Below, piece after piece: positions 1-9,158 of a stretch of 64,000 nt of DNA (positions are counted from its first letter, which is position 1; every line of letters begins with the position of its first letter). This stretch comes from a virus, in the IMG/VR virus record IMGVR_UViG_3300046168_000070, positions 124,001 to 188,000 of that record. One strand, written 5' to 3'. The notes beneath the pieces were generated by a model, which worked only from the letters and a program-made list of their open reading frames with translations, was not told the DNA's origin and did no database searches. The position numbers were made by a program, and so were the translations under genes.

Positions 1-523
1 AGCTTCCTGTGAATGATGAGCCGCTTTTGTATTGAATTGAGAAGTCGGGCCCACTAACGGTTGTCGTGGAGTTAGAAAATGGAGACCATGCGTTATTGAC
101 GTAACCTTCAAATTGACCAAGTTCTGTATTGTATCTCATTAAGCCATTTGTTGGAGTTGGTCTTTGGGCGGATGATCCTGCGGGGAATTTAATCCCATCA
201 GATGTAAAGATTCCTAATCCGTAATTTATCGGAGCAGAAAGATTTAATGGATTTATATTAATCCCTGATTTATTTACAATTGCAGGAGTAAGTCCGTCGC
301 AAGTTATCGAAGCAGTATTATCTCCAGTGTGAACGCTAAATTTGGTGTCGCCATCTAGATCTTCTATCTCTATATATTTTTTTAATTTATTTATAGATAT
401 TTTTGAAGTCCGTGCGGCGTTAGAGGTTTCAGCGCCTGATTCAGTTATGACTAAAAAATCAGTTGATTCATTTGTGAAATCATCTGAAAATGTAGGTAAA
501 CCTCTTATTTTAACATTAGCCAT
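1..523 (-). CDS. Fibre/adhesin protein, N-terminal 174 residues (runs off window)
   Basis: The frame opens at an ATG (521-523, minus strand) and stays open to the window edge, so the C-terminus is missing. The N-terminus (MANVKIRGLPTF, then TDFLVITESG) is the short module that also begins the proteins at 3127, 26512 and 58944; I take it to be the part that joins each fibre to the virion. Near the edge a stretch reads NGLMRYNTELGQFEGYVNNAW, a motif common in phage tail-fibre proteins. There is no Shine-Dalgarno sequence; a GTGTAA box lies 12 nt before the ATG. Fibre role is inferred from these motifs and from the neighbouring fibre genes. Confidence 0.7.
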   Translation of the reverse strand, partial: MANVKIRGLPTFSDDFTNESTDFLVITESGAETSNAARTSKISINKLKKYIEIEDLDGDTKFSVHTGDNTASITCDGLTPAIVNKSGININPLNLSAPINYGLGIFTSDGIKFPAGSSAQRPTPTNGLMRYNTELGQFEGYVNNAWSPFSNSTTTVSGPDFSIQYKSGSSFTGS

Positions 524-535
524 ATATAGTATATA

Positions 536-541
536 TTACAC
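536..541 (-). promoter_or_regulatory. GTGTAA box, edge fibre gene
   Basis: GTGTAATA, 12 nt before the ATG at 523; it includes the stop codon of the 77-aa gene. Confidence 0.55.
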
Positions 542-769
542 TTTTACAATTGATCCATTTTTATAATAAAGTTTTTCTTTATCATCGCTTTTATTTCGTA
601 TAATATTTTCTACATTAATATATTCAGAATCATCTACCACTATAACTTTTATTTCATCTTTATTGTGTGATTTATCTATATATTGTATGGCATCTAATCT
701 TGGCTTTTTTGATTCAGCTGGAAATGCAAAAATAATTTGATCATTTTTGTTTATGAATAAATGTATCAT
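536..769 (-). CDS. Small hypothetical protein (77 aa)
   Basis: A 77-residue protein with no family I recognise. It begins MIHLFINKNDQIIFAF and contains DAIQYIDKSHNKDEIKVIVV; it is charged, with no signal peptide or membrane segment. Its ATG overlaps the stop of the glycine-rich adhesin gene upstream (ATGA), so the two are probably translationally coupled. Its position behind a glycine-rich adhesin recalls small fibre-assembly or chaperone genes in other phages, but nothing in the sequence proves that. Its last codon and stop form part of the GTGTAA box of the next gene. Confidence 0.6.
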   Translation of the reverse strand: MIHLFINKNDQIIFAFPAESKKPRLDAIQYIDKSHNKDEIKVIVVDDSEYINVENIIRNKSDDKEKLYYKNGSIVKV

Positions 770-1773
770 CCTATTGTGCCTTTTAAGGTAGTGGAAGTAA
801 AGTTTCCATTATTCAAAGTATTTGAGTTTATTGAAAAGCCATTCTTGCGTAATAAGTGCCCCGCAGCTCCTCCACTTCCCGCATTCCCAAACCCTGCTTT
901 AGCTAAATCTCCACCAGGCATAGGGGCAAATGTATCATCAGAAAAAAGCGTTCCAGGAGCCCCGCCATTTATAGCGGTCCCATCATTTCCATTAGCGTTC
1001 CCAAAGCCGCCTTTTCCTGCAAATATGCCAGCGCCTCCACCACCCCCGCTGTAAAGAGAGCCAGACCCACCTCCTCCGCCACCAAAAATACTTCCGCCAT
1101 TATTTTCAATTTCAACATTATATTGCAAGCTAATTGCATCTCCACCATCTTTGCCATTTATGTCTGTGTTATAATTTAATGCATTTCCACCATCTCCTCC
1201 CGCTCCATAAATCAAGCCTTCATTAATAATTTTAATGTAAGAGTTATTTTCCCACCCAGAGCCTGTTTGTAAGGCGGGCAAAGAACTATCTTTGGAATAT
1301 ACTACTCCTCTATTTATAAATATAATGGCTTCAGCTTCTGTAGTGTATCCTCTAGTTTGGAATAAAATTGACCTTAGATTAACGTTAATTAATGTAGTCG
1401 CATTAATAATATGTATTGCTACAACAGACGTATTTCCATTTTCATTATCGCTAACTAAATTATCACCGTCATCTGTCTCTAACCAGCCATCATCAGAGCG
1501 CTCAAGTAATGTAGGGTAATCATCTTCTCCGTCTGCAATCAGATAATATCCAGGATTAGCATCCATAAATTCAAATTCAGAAAACTTAAAATCAGCGCCT
1601 AGCGAAAACCCGCTTAATGTTTGCCCATCATCACCTATCCTTGGGAACGATGAATTAAATGCAAAATTAGATATATCTCTGGTAGATAGAGAAGATGTGA
1701 GGTTTAATCCTCCAGCCTCACCCCTTATTCTCCCTAAGGAAATTGGTGAAGATTTGGAATTTATTTTGGTCAT
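766..1773 (-). CDS. Glycine-rich tail adhesin (335 aa)
   Basis: Residues about 185-310 are strongly glycine-rich, with runs such as GGGGGGSGSLYSGGGGGAG and GAGGDGGNA. In T4-like adhesins (gp38 of phage S16) such runs form a polyglycine-II bundle that carries receptor-binding loops. The first 80 residues share a plan with the neighbouring 191-aa protein: a short 'SPISLGRIRGEAGG' opening, then IKFSEF / FKFSEFEF and a D-rich stretch, so the two are probably paralogous at the N-terminus. The gene overlaps both neighbours by 4 nt (ATGA). Receptor binding is an inference from composition and position. Confidence 0.65.
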   Translation of the reverse strand: MTKINSKSSPISLGRIRGEAGGLNLTSSLSTRDISNFAFNSSFPRIGDDGQTLSGFSLGADFKFSEFEFMDANPGYYLIADGEDDYPTLLERSDDGWLETDDGDNLVSDNENGNTSVVAIHIINATTLINVNLRSILFQTRGYTTEAEAIIFINRGVVYSKDSSLPALQTGSGWENNSYIKIINEGLIYGAGGDGGNALNYNTDINGKDGGDAISLQYNVEIENNGGSIFGGGGGGSGSLYSGGGGGAGIFAGKGGFGNANGNDGTAINGGAPGTLFSDDTFAPMPGGDLAKAGFGNAGSGGAAGHLLRKNGFSINSNTLNNGNFTSTTLKGTIG

Positions 1774-2345
1774 AATAGTTGAGTATAGAGCCCATAATTC
1801 GAAGGGTTTGCTACCGTTCCGTTATTAATTAAAATAATTTCTGAGTTTGCGGGCCAACTTGATTCCTGCAAATATAAATTTTCAATGTCACCATTATTTG
1901 TGAACTCGTAAAAAACCCTTGCATACGGGAATCCAAAATTTCTACAAAATTCAGCAAATAAATACACTTCACCGTCGCTAGAACTTTCTGATTTATGTTT
2001 TATGATAGTTTCATTTCCTACTTTATCATCAGTTCTTAAAATTCTACCATTGTCATCTGTAATCAAAAAAGCTCCCGTATCTTTTATCCTGCTGGAGTGG
2101 GGCTGCGAGCCGTCTTCAAACTCAGAGATTAAGAAGTTATTGTCATCATATCCGTCAAAGTTATAGAATTCGGAAAATTTAATCTTTTCATCTGCAAAAT
2201 TAGGAGCATTGACATCTCCCGTTCTATATTCATCTGCCAATTTTTCTTGTATAAATTTGTCTTGCTCAGATAGCCGCCCAAAACCATAAGAACTTTCACC
2301 TATAATTTCGCTGAAAGAAATCGGCCCTGAAGACGGAAGTGTCAT
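1770..2345 (-). CDS. Fibre-associated structural protein (191 aa)
   Basis: The N-terminus (MTLPSSGPISFSEIIGES, then DEKIKFSEFYNFDG) matches the opening of the glycine-rich adhesin that follows it, but the glycine-rich tail is absent. The 'GPISFSEI' opening is frequent in phage virion proteins. Genes on both sides overlap by 4 nt, so it belongs to one translationally coupled run from 3127 to 536. It could be a shorter adhesin or an adaptor for the glycine-rich protein; the sequence does not settle which. Confidence 0.55.
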   Translation of the reverse strand: MTLPSSGPISFSEIIGESSYGFGRLSEQDKFIQEKLADEYRTGDVNAPNFADEKIKFSEFYNFDGYDDNNFLISEFEDGSQPHSSRIKDTGAFLITDDNGRILRTDDKVGNETIIKHKSESSSDGEVYLFAEFCRNFGFPYARVFYEFTNNGDIENLYLQESSWPANSEIILINNGTVANPSNYGLYTQLL

Positions 2346-3127
2346 TTTATTTGCTTGCTTAAATTTTCAATTTGTTTTTGTTGATCTTTTACAGCCTCAA
2401 TTAATAGTCCGATAATATTTTGGTATGCTACCGCTTTTTTACCTTCAGGCAAGTCTTTCACGACCTCTGGAATCACTTGTTCTACTTCTTGAGCAATTAA
2501 CCCCATATGGATTTTTTCTTGATCTTCAGAGTCTGTTCTTGTATATAGGCGACCATTAAGCCTTTTAACTTTCTGAATAGCATGAGGGATTGGCCTGATG
2601 TTATCCTTAACGGAAATGTCAGAAAATGCGACAATGTCATTAGATGCATAAATAGATGTAGTCCCTACTACATTATGAACCTCAAGAGCTGCTAGACTGT
2701 TGTTTCCGATAGATGCAGATTCCAGATCTGCGCCTCCGTTTTGACCTATAGAAATATGGTTATTAAAACCAACATTTTCATCAAAAACTTTTACCGCAGC
2801 AATATCTTGAGCATCGTTTATAGTGACAAAACTATTACCTAAATTAGTAAGAGCGTTTGTGTTGGATTCTACGCTTGAGTTTAATGTAGAGAAAATATCG
2901 CCTGTTCCGTTAGCGCTTATGTCATTAGTGATAGTTAAGTCAACTGCAGAGACGTCATTAAAGCTTGGGTTTCTATCTCCGCCTTGGTATAAGCCAACCT
3001 CTAGTTCAGCTATTTTCATGCTCTTGGTTTGATCTGCGCTTATATCAACTATAGGGAAAACATCATTAGTCGCATCTAATTCGTTAGCACTTAAAAGAGT
3101 TAAGTCTGATATTTTAGTTTCTGCCAT
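2342..3127 (-). CDS. Tail fibre with C-terminal S74 intramolecular chaperone/peptidase
   Basis: The C-terminal ~95 residues are a peptidase S74 (endosialidase-type) chaperone domain: SDISVKDNI at 169-177, then MGLIAQEVEQVIPEVV and a closing coiled coil (AVKDQQKQIENLSKQI). In this family the domain trimerises the fibre and then cuts itself off with a Ser-Lys dyad; Ser169 and Lys174 fit, although the usual Arg between them (SDxRxK) is Ser here. Cleavage would fall before Ser169. The N-terminus (MAETKISDLTLL) is the shared KISDL module. A GTGTAA box lies 8 nt before the ATG, with no Shine-Dalgarno sequence. Confidence 0.85.
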   Translation of the reverse strand: MAETKISDLTLLSANELDATNDVFPIVDISADQTKSMKIAELEVGLYQGGDRNPSFNDVSAVDLTITNDISANGTGDIFSTLNSSVESNTNALTNLGNSFVTINDAQDIAAVKVFDENVGFNNHISIGQNGGADLESASIGNNSLAALEVHNVVGTTSIYASNDIVAFSDISVKDNIRPIPHAIQKVKRLNGRLYTRTDSEDQEKIHMGLIAQEVEQVIPEVVKDLPEGKKAVAYQNIIGLLIEAVKDQQKQIENLSKQIK

Positions 3128-3135
3128 ATAAGATA

Positions 3136-3141
3136 TTACAC
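3136..3141 (-). promoter_or_regulatory. GTGTAA box, S74 fibre gene
   Basis: GTGTAATATCTTAT then ATG; box 8 nt from the start, no Shine-Dalgarno sequence. Confidence 0.65.
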
Positions 3142-3144
3142 TTT

Positions 3145-5304
3145 TTAATTATTGATTTCAAGTAAAATAAAGTCACCATTTTGCTGCACAATCGGGAATT
3201 CGTCTTGCTTTAATAAGGCTTTTGACGTAGAAAACTCAAATACTGCGGACTCACAAGAATCTCCTGATTCATTAGTAGCTATGCCCACTGCATAATATAC
3301 TCCGCCTGCTGCCAAATTACTTAGAGAGACCTGATTCGAAGTAAATTGATCGGTGAGAAATAAATTACTTAAAGCCGCATCACTATAAATGTTTAATGAA
3401 TATTCTTGGGCAGTCGTGCTAGAATTAGCTGTGTTTTGAGAAAAGGTTGGAATAAAATTCAGGGTTAATCCTGAGCCTGAAGCTGCATTACTAGTTGTAA
3501 ACGCTGGTCGAAAAGGCTTTGTTAAAACTGTTATTACGTTAGAATCTAATGATGAGCCTTCATCATTAAAAGATCTAATTCTGTAGTAATATAATGTTCC
3601 AGAAGAAAGATTTTGAACTGACAAAGAATTTGATCCTGCTCCTAGAACTTCATAAGACTCAAGATATATTTCAACTCCTGAAGAGTTTTCTGCGGTTACA
3701 AAAGATGTGAAATCGGAAGTTTCACTTACATCTACATAATAACCTGTAGCTGATCCTTGAGCGTTCCAGTTGATGGTAAAAGAAGCTGCTGTACTAGAAA
3801 ACGTATGGCCTGTTTCAGTACAATCAATATTATTATTGGTTGCAGCCGTAGCCGTCGGAGCGCTGACTACGAGCGTAGTAGTACGCACATCAGATTCACC
3901 GCATGTTTGATTTTGTGAATTGTAAGCTTTTACTTTATAATAGTAAACATTCGCAGTCAATCCATCGACTGCTATTCTGTTCGTAAAAGTTTGAACTCCG
4001 TCGTAAGTTGATACAGTGGTTGAGAAATCTGAAGCTTCTGATAAAAAGAATTCAAAATAACTAACTCCCGAAGGATAAGACCAAGTAGCTGTAAAGGAAT
4101 TTGATCTAATTTGGGAAGATAATCTTGTTGTAGGAATTTCTGGAGGTGTCTCTATCAAAAGCTCTGAAGCTTCGCTTTCGCCACAATCATTATAAGATAT
4201 GAGTTTTACATAATATTCTGTCCCTAAATCTAGATTACATATTTCATGAGTAGTATCAGTACTACTTAAATTTTTAAAACCATAATCTGCTATTGTTTGT
4301 GAGTAATTACTGTCTAATGCGACATAAAGTTTATATCCTGTTACTCCGCTAGAGCCATCCCACTCAATATTAGTGCATCCATCGCAACCCGTGCTTGTAG
4401 ATATTAAATTTTGTGCAGCAGCTGGTATCGTAATTATATTATCTGTTGAAGAGTACGCTGATTCAGCATCTTTATTTTTAGCTTTAATTCTAAAATAATA
4501 TTGAGTTCCAGCAGATAGATTTATAAATATTATAGAAGTTGAGGTGGTAGAATGAGTGGTGTCATAACCTTCTACAAAAGAAGTGAAGTTTGGGTCTGTT
4601 GATAAATTTACTTCGTATGAAGTTGCATTAGAGCTTGGCTCCCAAGACAAAGTGAAGCCATATGAGTCGTTTGAATATGTACAATTTGAAGTATTGATTC
4701 CTGAAATTGCGCTTGGGGGAGACGAGATTGTTGTGACTGATATAGGTGTGGAGAAAAGCCCAGCTCCGCAAGAGCTGTTTGATGCTTGAACCCGAATGTA
4801 GTATGTCGAATTTTGATCAATTCCAGTGGAAAAAGTTTTGGATGTTAAGGATGTTGTTTCAGATGAAATAATGGGGTTGAAATTTGCATTTCCTGCGACT
4901 TCTACAATATATTCATTGGCTGAACTAGACGCATCCCACGATGCTGAAACAGAAGAATCTGAAGAAGACGTCGAAAGATTAGACGGCGATGCGGGCTTCG
5001 TGACTATTGATAAAGGATTAGACTCTGGAGAAAGCCCAAATTCATTAGCTCCTTGAATCGTAACTTGATATTCGACTCCGCTCGATAAATTATTGAATTT
5101 TGTAGAATTTTGATATACATTTACAAATCTTTGCAACTCTCCGTCTTCATATAAATTAACCTTATAATAACTCGCATCTAGAGAGGCTGACCAATTAACC
5201 TCGAACCCTCCCTGGAAGCAATCAACTTTTGTGAGGCCTGAAACTGAACTCGCTGAAGATTGCGTTGTGAAACTTTGTCTGATGAAGCTTGGCTTGTCCC
5301 GCAT
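3145..5304 (-). CDS. Fibronectin type III repeat protein, C-terminal part of a frame-split fibre
   Basis: The 719 residues hold about seven FN3 domains, with recurring strands of the form YYxRxxxxNxxG. The frame overlaps the 3' end of the upstream FN3 gene by 127 nt in the -1 frame. If the upstream frame is followed to 5273 and then shifted by -1, the spacer between the tenth and eleventh FN3 domains has the same length as the spacer at the previous NC-type junction. I therefore read this as the continuation of the upstream protein, not an independent gene. The ATG at 5302-5304 lies inside the preceding FN3 domain and is a poor start. The C-terminal ~25 residues (DEFPIVQQNGDFILLEI) are not FN3. 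Confidence 0.8.
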   Translation of the reverse strand: MRDKPSFIRQSFTTQSSASSVSGLTKVDCFQGGFEVNWSASLDASYYKVNLYEDGELQRFVNVYQNSTKFNNLSSGVEYQVTIQGANEFGLSPESNPLSIVTKPASPSNLSTSSSDSSVSASWDASSSANEYIVEVAGNANFNPIISSETTSLTSKTFSTGIDQNSTYYIRVQASNSSCGAGLFSTPISVTTISSPPSAISGINTSNCTYSNDSYGFTLSWEPSSNATSYEVNLSTDPNFTSFVEGYDTTHSTTSTSIIFINLSAGTQYYFRIKAKNKDAESAYSSTDNIITIPAAAQNLISTSTGCDGCTNIEWDGSSGVTGYKLYVALDSNYSQTIADYGFKNLSSTDTTHEICNLDLGTEYYVKLISYNDCGESEASELLIETPPEIPTTRLSSQIRSNSFTATWSYPSGVSYFEFFLSEASDFSTTVSTYDGVQTFTNRIAVDGLTANVYYYKVKAYNSQNQTCGESDVRTTTLVVSAPTATAATNNNIDCTETGHTFSSTAASFTINWNAQGSATGYYVDVSETSDFTSFVTAENSSGVEIYLESYEVLGAGSNSLSVQNLSSGTLYYYRIRSFNDEGSSLDSNVITVLTKPFRPAFTTSNAASGSGLTLNFIPTFSQNTANSSTTAQEYSLNIYSDAALSNLFLTDQFTSNQVSLSNLAAGGVYYAVGIATNESGDSCESAVFEFSTSKALLKQDEFPIVQQNGDFILLEINN

Positions 5305-8300
5305 CCATCATTCTCTGATTTCATGTGAATCAAGTATTTTTGATTAGAATCTAAGTTGTTTATTGAGTATGATAGATCGTTAGTGGAAACCTCGGTATAG
5401 TTGCTAGCCCCTTCTTTTTTATAATATATAATATAATTATTAGCTGATAATACTCTAGCCCATGATAAATCAACAGAATCAACTCCCACGGATCTTATAT
5501 TTAAATTTGGAGCACTAGGAAAAGTTAAAAAGTCTCCAGAAGAAGAAAAGGAAGAATAACCGAAGTTGTTTTTTGCTCTTATTTTATAAAAATATTTTTT
5601 ACCTGGATCTAAATTTTCAATTACTTCAGATATCGAAGCAGTTAAAAAATCTTCATTATAGCCCTGTTCAAATGAGGAAAAATTAGGCTCCTGTGATAGT
5701 AATAAATTATATTCATCGGCGTTTAGAGAAGCTGCCCAGGACAAGGTTATACCATAGTATGTACAGTTTGATGTTGAAGGCTTACTTGGCGTCGATGGCA
5801 TTGACTCGGTTAATACATTTATAGTGGAAGAGTTTTGGCTTAACCCACATCCTAAATTTTTAGCTCTGGCTCTAATATAATATCTCGTATTGGGGGATAG
5901 CCCAATAACAGGAATAGAGGTGTCGCTTGTCTCTTTAGACCTAAAGTCTGAAATAAAGTTTGAAAAGTTTGAATTAGTTGATATATCTATTTCATATGAT
6001 ATTACCGAAGCTGGTTCGGATAGGGCGATATTAAAACTATTAGCCGTGACATTAGAGGAAGTTAAGGTTGGGGAGCTGGGAAAAGTTAAGACTAATTCTG
6101 GATCAGAATATTCTGTTGATCCATATTGATTAAAAGCTTTTATCCTATAATAGTATTTTGTTCCTGGATCTAAGTTGGTAATATTAATTGACAAAGAAGA
6201 AGTACGGAAGCTAGTATTGTAAGAACCGACAAAAGAAGAGAAATTAATATCTTCAGATAAATTAAACTCATATTGTGTAGAATTTGGATCTTTTACCCAA
6301 GATGCAGTGAACCCATAATAAGAGCAATTTGATGGAGGATTTAATCCTTTAAGTGAAGACTTTGACGGAGTAATTTGAGAAACAACATTACTATATGGAC
6401 TTTTCCCACAATCACCATCAGATGATCTAACTCTAAAATAATATTCTGTTTTTTCTTGTAAATTGTTTAATGAAATATTATTTGCTGACAACTCAACTCC
6501 CGCATAGTTACTTATTAGGGGGCTCATTGTTTCTGATTTTGATAGATCGAATATATATTTAACTCCACCGCCCACAGACCCCCAAGATGCGTTGAATGAA
6601 TTAGGGGTTGCTGAAGAAGCTGATAAATTAGTTGGTGTTGCAGGCGCCGTACAATCAGATCCAGTTTCTGAATTTTGAGATGCGCCGCAATCGTTAACAG
6701 CTCTAATTCTATAGATATAGTTTTGCCCAGCCGTTAATCCTGTCACCTTTAGAGAATTCTCTTCAACCGATTTTGAATTATAGCCTGTCAAATTGGGGTT
6801 AAAATTATTTGATTGTAGCGATACATCAACTTCATAACTTTCTGCTCCATCAGTATTATTCCATTTTAAAAGTATTGAGTCCTGTTCTGTAGAGGGCGAT
6901 TCGATAATTAGTGGAGCAGGAGGTATGGTTACTTTAAATTTATCAAAAGAATAGTCTCCTTGCCCTGTAGGATTAATTGCCCTAACTCTGTACCAATATT
7001 TTTTTCCAGCTAGCAAATTTGTTACGTCATAACTATTAATTGAAGAGGTTTTCGTTAAACTGTATACTGGAAAACCATTTGCATCAACCGCGCTAGTATA
7101 TTGTATCTCATATTCAGAAGCTCCAGTTATATTAGGCCAGGATAAAGTAAATCCATAGAAATCGCATTGAGTTGCTGATATATTGGTTACTTGTTTTGGT
7201 ATGAGGGTTACTGATTCTGGGGAAGTTCCTGAAGTTTCTCCGCAGTCATTATCTACATGTAAAACTACGGAGTATGTTTCGCCTTGCTCTAAACCAGTAA
7301 TTTCCATTGAGGTATAATGAGTTTTCTTCCTATCATATCTGATGAGCGGAGCAGAAGACCCATGTTTGAAAACTGAAACCATATAACCATTATTCAGTCT
7401 TGACGGATCCCAGTTCAGCATGAATTCAGTTTCTAAAATATTTGAGAATCTAATATTTGTGGGCTGGGGTGATCTAGTTTGGTTTTTAAATATTTCAGAA
7501 TTGAAACTTGTTCCAGAATTATTAACAGACCTTACTCTAGAATAGAAAACTTTACCTGCATCTAGCTCTTGAATTAAATAGTTATTTGTAGTAACAAGAT
7601 ACGAATCTAAAACTAGACTGGCAAAATTAGGATCGTTAGATAAATCTAATAAATAATGATTAGCTCCTTTTGAAGCTGTCCAATTCAACTTAAACCCAAA
7701 ACTAGGAGAATCTTGACAGTTCGAAAAGCTAGTAATTTCTGGATTGGCAGGAATAGTTATAGTCTCAACAACGTTAGACCATTGCGAATATTCTCCATAT
7801 TCATTTTTAGATCTTATTCTATAATAATAAACAGTACCTGGCTCAAGAGCGCATAACTCATATGAATATGTAATTTGCAGATTACCGTCTCCCTGGAAGC
7901 GCATTTTATCTAAAACTTTATTATTATTATTGAAATAAGGATCTTCTTTAGAAACATCAAGTTCGTATTCATGGTCTATAACAAAACCTTTCCAATTTAA
8001 GGTAAAGCAGGACTGAGTTTGGCTCGTAGCTAATTTAGCTTGAGGTCTATACACTTGGATAGTCGGCTCTCGACATTGCCTGTCGGGCTCGGGACCAATT
8101 TCTACGTCGTCTAACTCTGCTGAGAGGCTTCCAGAAATTATTGATTCATCGAGAAAATTATAATAACCTTGATATGATAAAGAAATCTCTAATTGTTCAT
8201 TTACTGATGCGCTTATGTTTTCACCTATGAGTCGTGCATTAGGTATATTGTAAGAACCAATAACTGATGTGTTGTCAGAGTTTTTAACTAAAATAGAAAG

Positions 8301-9158
8301 ATCTTTTTTATGCGGGCTAGTGTTTTGTATTAAGTAATCAAAAACATTTTTAGCTTCATAATCATCAATATGTAATACTATTTCAGCGTTAACCTCGTAA
8401 GGAGGTATAGCTTGCACTTCAACAGGCCTATCTTTTCCAACTACATAAATAGGCTCTCTTGGGGTAGAAAGAGTATAAGAAAAACTTTGTACGCGATTAG
8501 TTTCTGTACCGAACCCAGAAATATGTATAGATCCTTGATCTGGTATTTGAATAATTTCTCCATCTTCCTCGGGGTGCAAAATTGGAGTGGCCGACCTAGG
8601 ATGGTCTCCAGATAAACCAACCCATCCGTAATCTAACCATTCTATGGCGTCTAGCTTTACTGAATCTTGATCCCTGACTACTCCAGTAGTTAATATCCCA
8701 GTTTCGACATACTGCTTAACTAACCCAGTTTCGGTATGATGTAAAGTTGTGTTATAATTTTTAACTTTATTTTTTGCTAATGTGCGAGATCCTCCTCCTA
8801 TATTTCCGTAAACAGCAATGTCGGCAGAAACTGAAGGTATGGCTCCTACAGAACAAGAGACAGAGTAATCCTGTAAATAGCCACTAACAAAATCAAAGCT
8901 AGTTCCATTATAATAAATTCCACCGTTGAACCCTAATTCACCAGTATAATTTAATAACGGATCTCTTGTAATCAAACTTCTCTCTATGGAAAAATTACCT
9001 TGAAGAGGTTGAGTAACTAAGCTATCAAAATATCCGTGACCTAAAACATTAAGGGGCTCTTCATTTATTTGATAGCCGCCATCTATTGCTGTAACGCCAG
9101 AGACTTCATAGTTTTCTATAAAAAACTTTTGTTCGTAATTAAAATTTGCTCCGTTCAT
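5178..9158 (-). CDS. Tail-tube-like / distal tail protein fused to fibronectin III repeats
   Basis: Residues 1 to about 345 resemble the major tail tube at 22757: FSIERSLITRDPLLNYTG, then YSVSCSVGAIPSVSAD, then VQSFSYTLSTPREPI. From about residue 365 there are ten FN3 domains. They alternate between one type opening with an N-C-x-Y-Y-G motif and one ending in a CG loop (NDCGETS, NDCGASQ, LGCGLSQ). Its start overlaps the tape-measure stop (TAATG). This position, just after the tape measure, is where siphophages keep the distal tail protein. The FN3 domains probably decorate the tail tip. The last ~30 residues lose the FN3 pattern because of the frame change near 5270. Confidence 0.75.
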   Translation of the reverse strand: MNGANFNYEQKFFIENYEVSGVTAIDGGYQINEEPLNVLGHGYFDSLVTQPLQGNFSIERSLITRDPLLNYTGELGFNGGIYYNGTSFDFVSGYLQDYSVSCSVGAIPSVSADIAVYGNIGGGSRTLAKNKVKNYNTTLHHTETGLVKQYVETGILTTGVVRDQDSVKLDAIEWLDYGWVGLSGDHPRSATPILHPEEDGEIIQIPDQGSIHISGFGTETNRVQSFSYTLSTPREPIYVVGKDRPVEVQAIPPYEVNAEIVLHIDDYEAKNVFDYLIQNTSPHKKDLSILVKNSDNTSVIGSYNIPNARLIGENISASVNEQLEISLSYQGYYNFLDESIISGSLSAELDDVEIGPEPDRQCREPTIQVYRPQAKLATSQTQSCFTLNWKGFVIDHEYELDVSKEDPYFNNNNKVLDKMRFQGDGNLQITYSYELCALEPGTVYYYRIRSKNEYGEYSQWSNVVETITIPANPEITSFSNCQDSPSFGFKLNWTASKGANHYLLDLSNDPNFASLVLDSYLVTTNNYLIQELDAGKVFYSRVRSVNNSGTSFNSEIFKNQTRSPQPTNIRFSNILETEFMLNWDPSRLNNGYMVSVFKHGSSAPLIRYDRKKTHYTSMEITGLEQGETYSVVLHVDNDCGETSGTSPESVTLIPKQVTNISATQCDFYGFTLSWPNITGASEYEIQYTSAVDANGFPVYSLTKTSSINSYDVTNLLAGKKYWYRVRAINPTGQGDYSFDKFKVTIPPAPLIIESPSTEQDSILLKWNNTDGAESYEVDVSLQSNNFNPNLTGYNSKSVEENSLKVTGLTAGQNYIYRIRAVNDCGASQNSETGSDCTAPATPTNLSASSATPNSFNASWGSVGGGVKYIFDLSKSETMSPLISNYAGVELSANNISLNNLQEKTEYYFRVRSSDGDCGKSPYSNVVSQITPSKSSLKGLNPPSNCSYYGFTASWVKDPNSTQYEFNLSEDINFSSFVGSYNTSFRTSSLSINITNLDPGTKYYYRIKAFNQYGSTEYSDPELVLTFPSSPTLTSSNVTANSFNIALSEPASVISYEIDISTNSNFSNFISDFRSKETSDTSIPVIGLSPNTRYYIRARAKNLGCGLSQNSSTINVLTESMPSTPSKPSTSNCTYYGITLSWAASLNADEYNLLLSQEPNFSSFEQGYNEDFLTASISEVIENLDPGKKYFYKIRAKNNFGYSSFSSSGDFLTFPSAPNLNIRSVGVDSVDLSWARVLSANNYIIYYKKEGASNYTEVSTNDLSYSINNLDSNQKYLIHMKSENDGCGTSQASSDKVSQRNLQRVQFQASQKLIASREGSRLIGQPL

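Noticed and set aside
766-1157. Plus-strand Pro-rich and minus-strand frames inside the glycine-rich gene
   Set aside because: Gly codons read antisense give Pro; such frames arise from composition alone.
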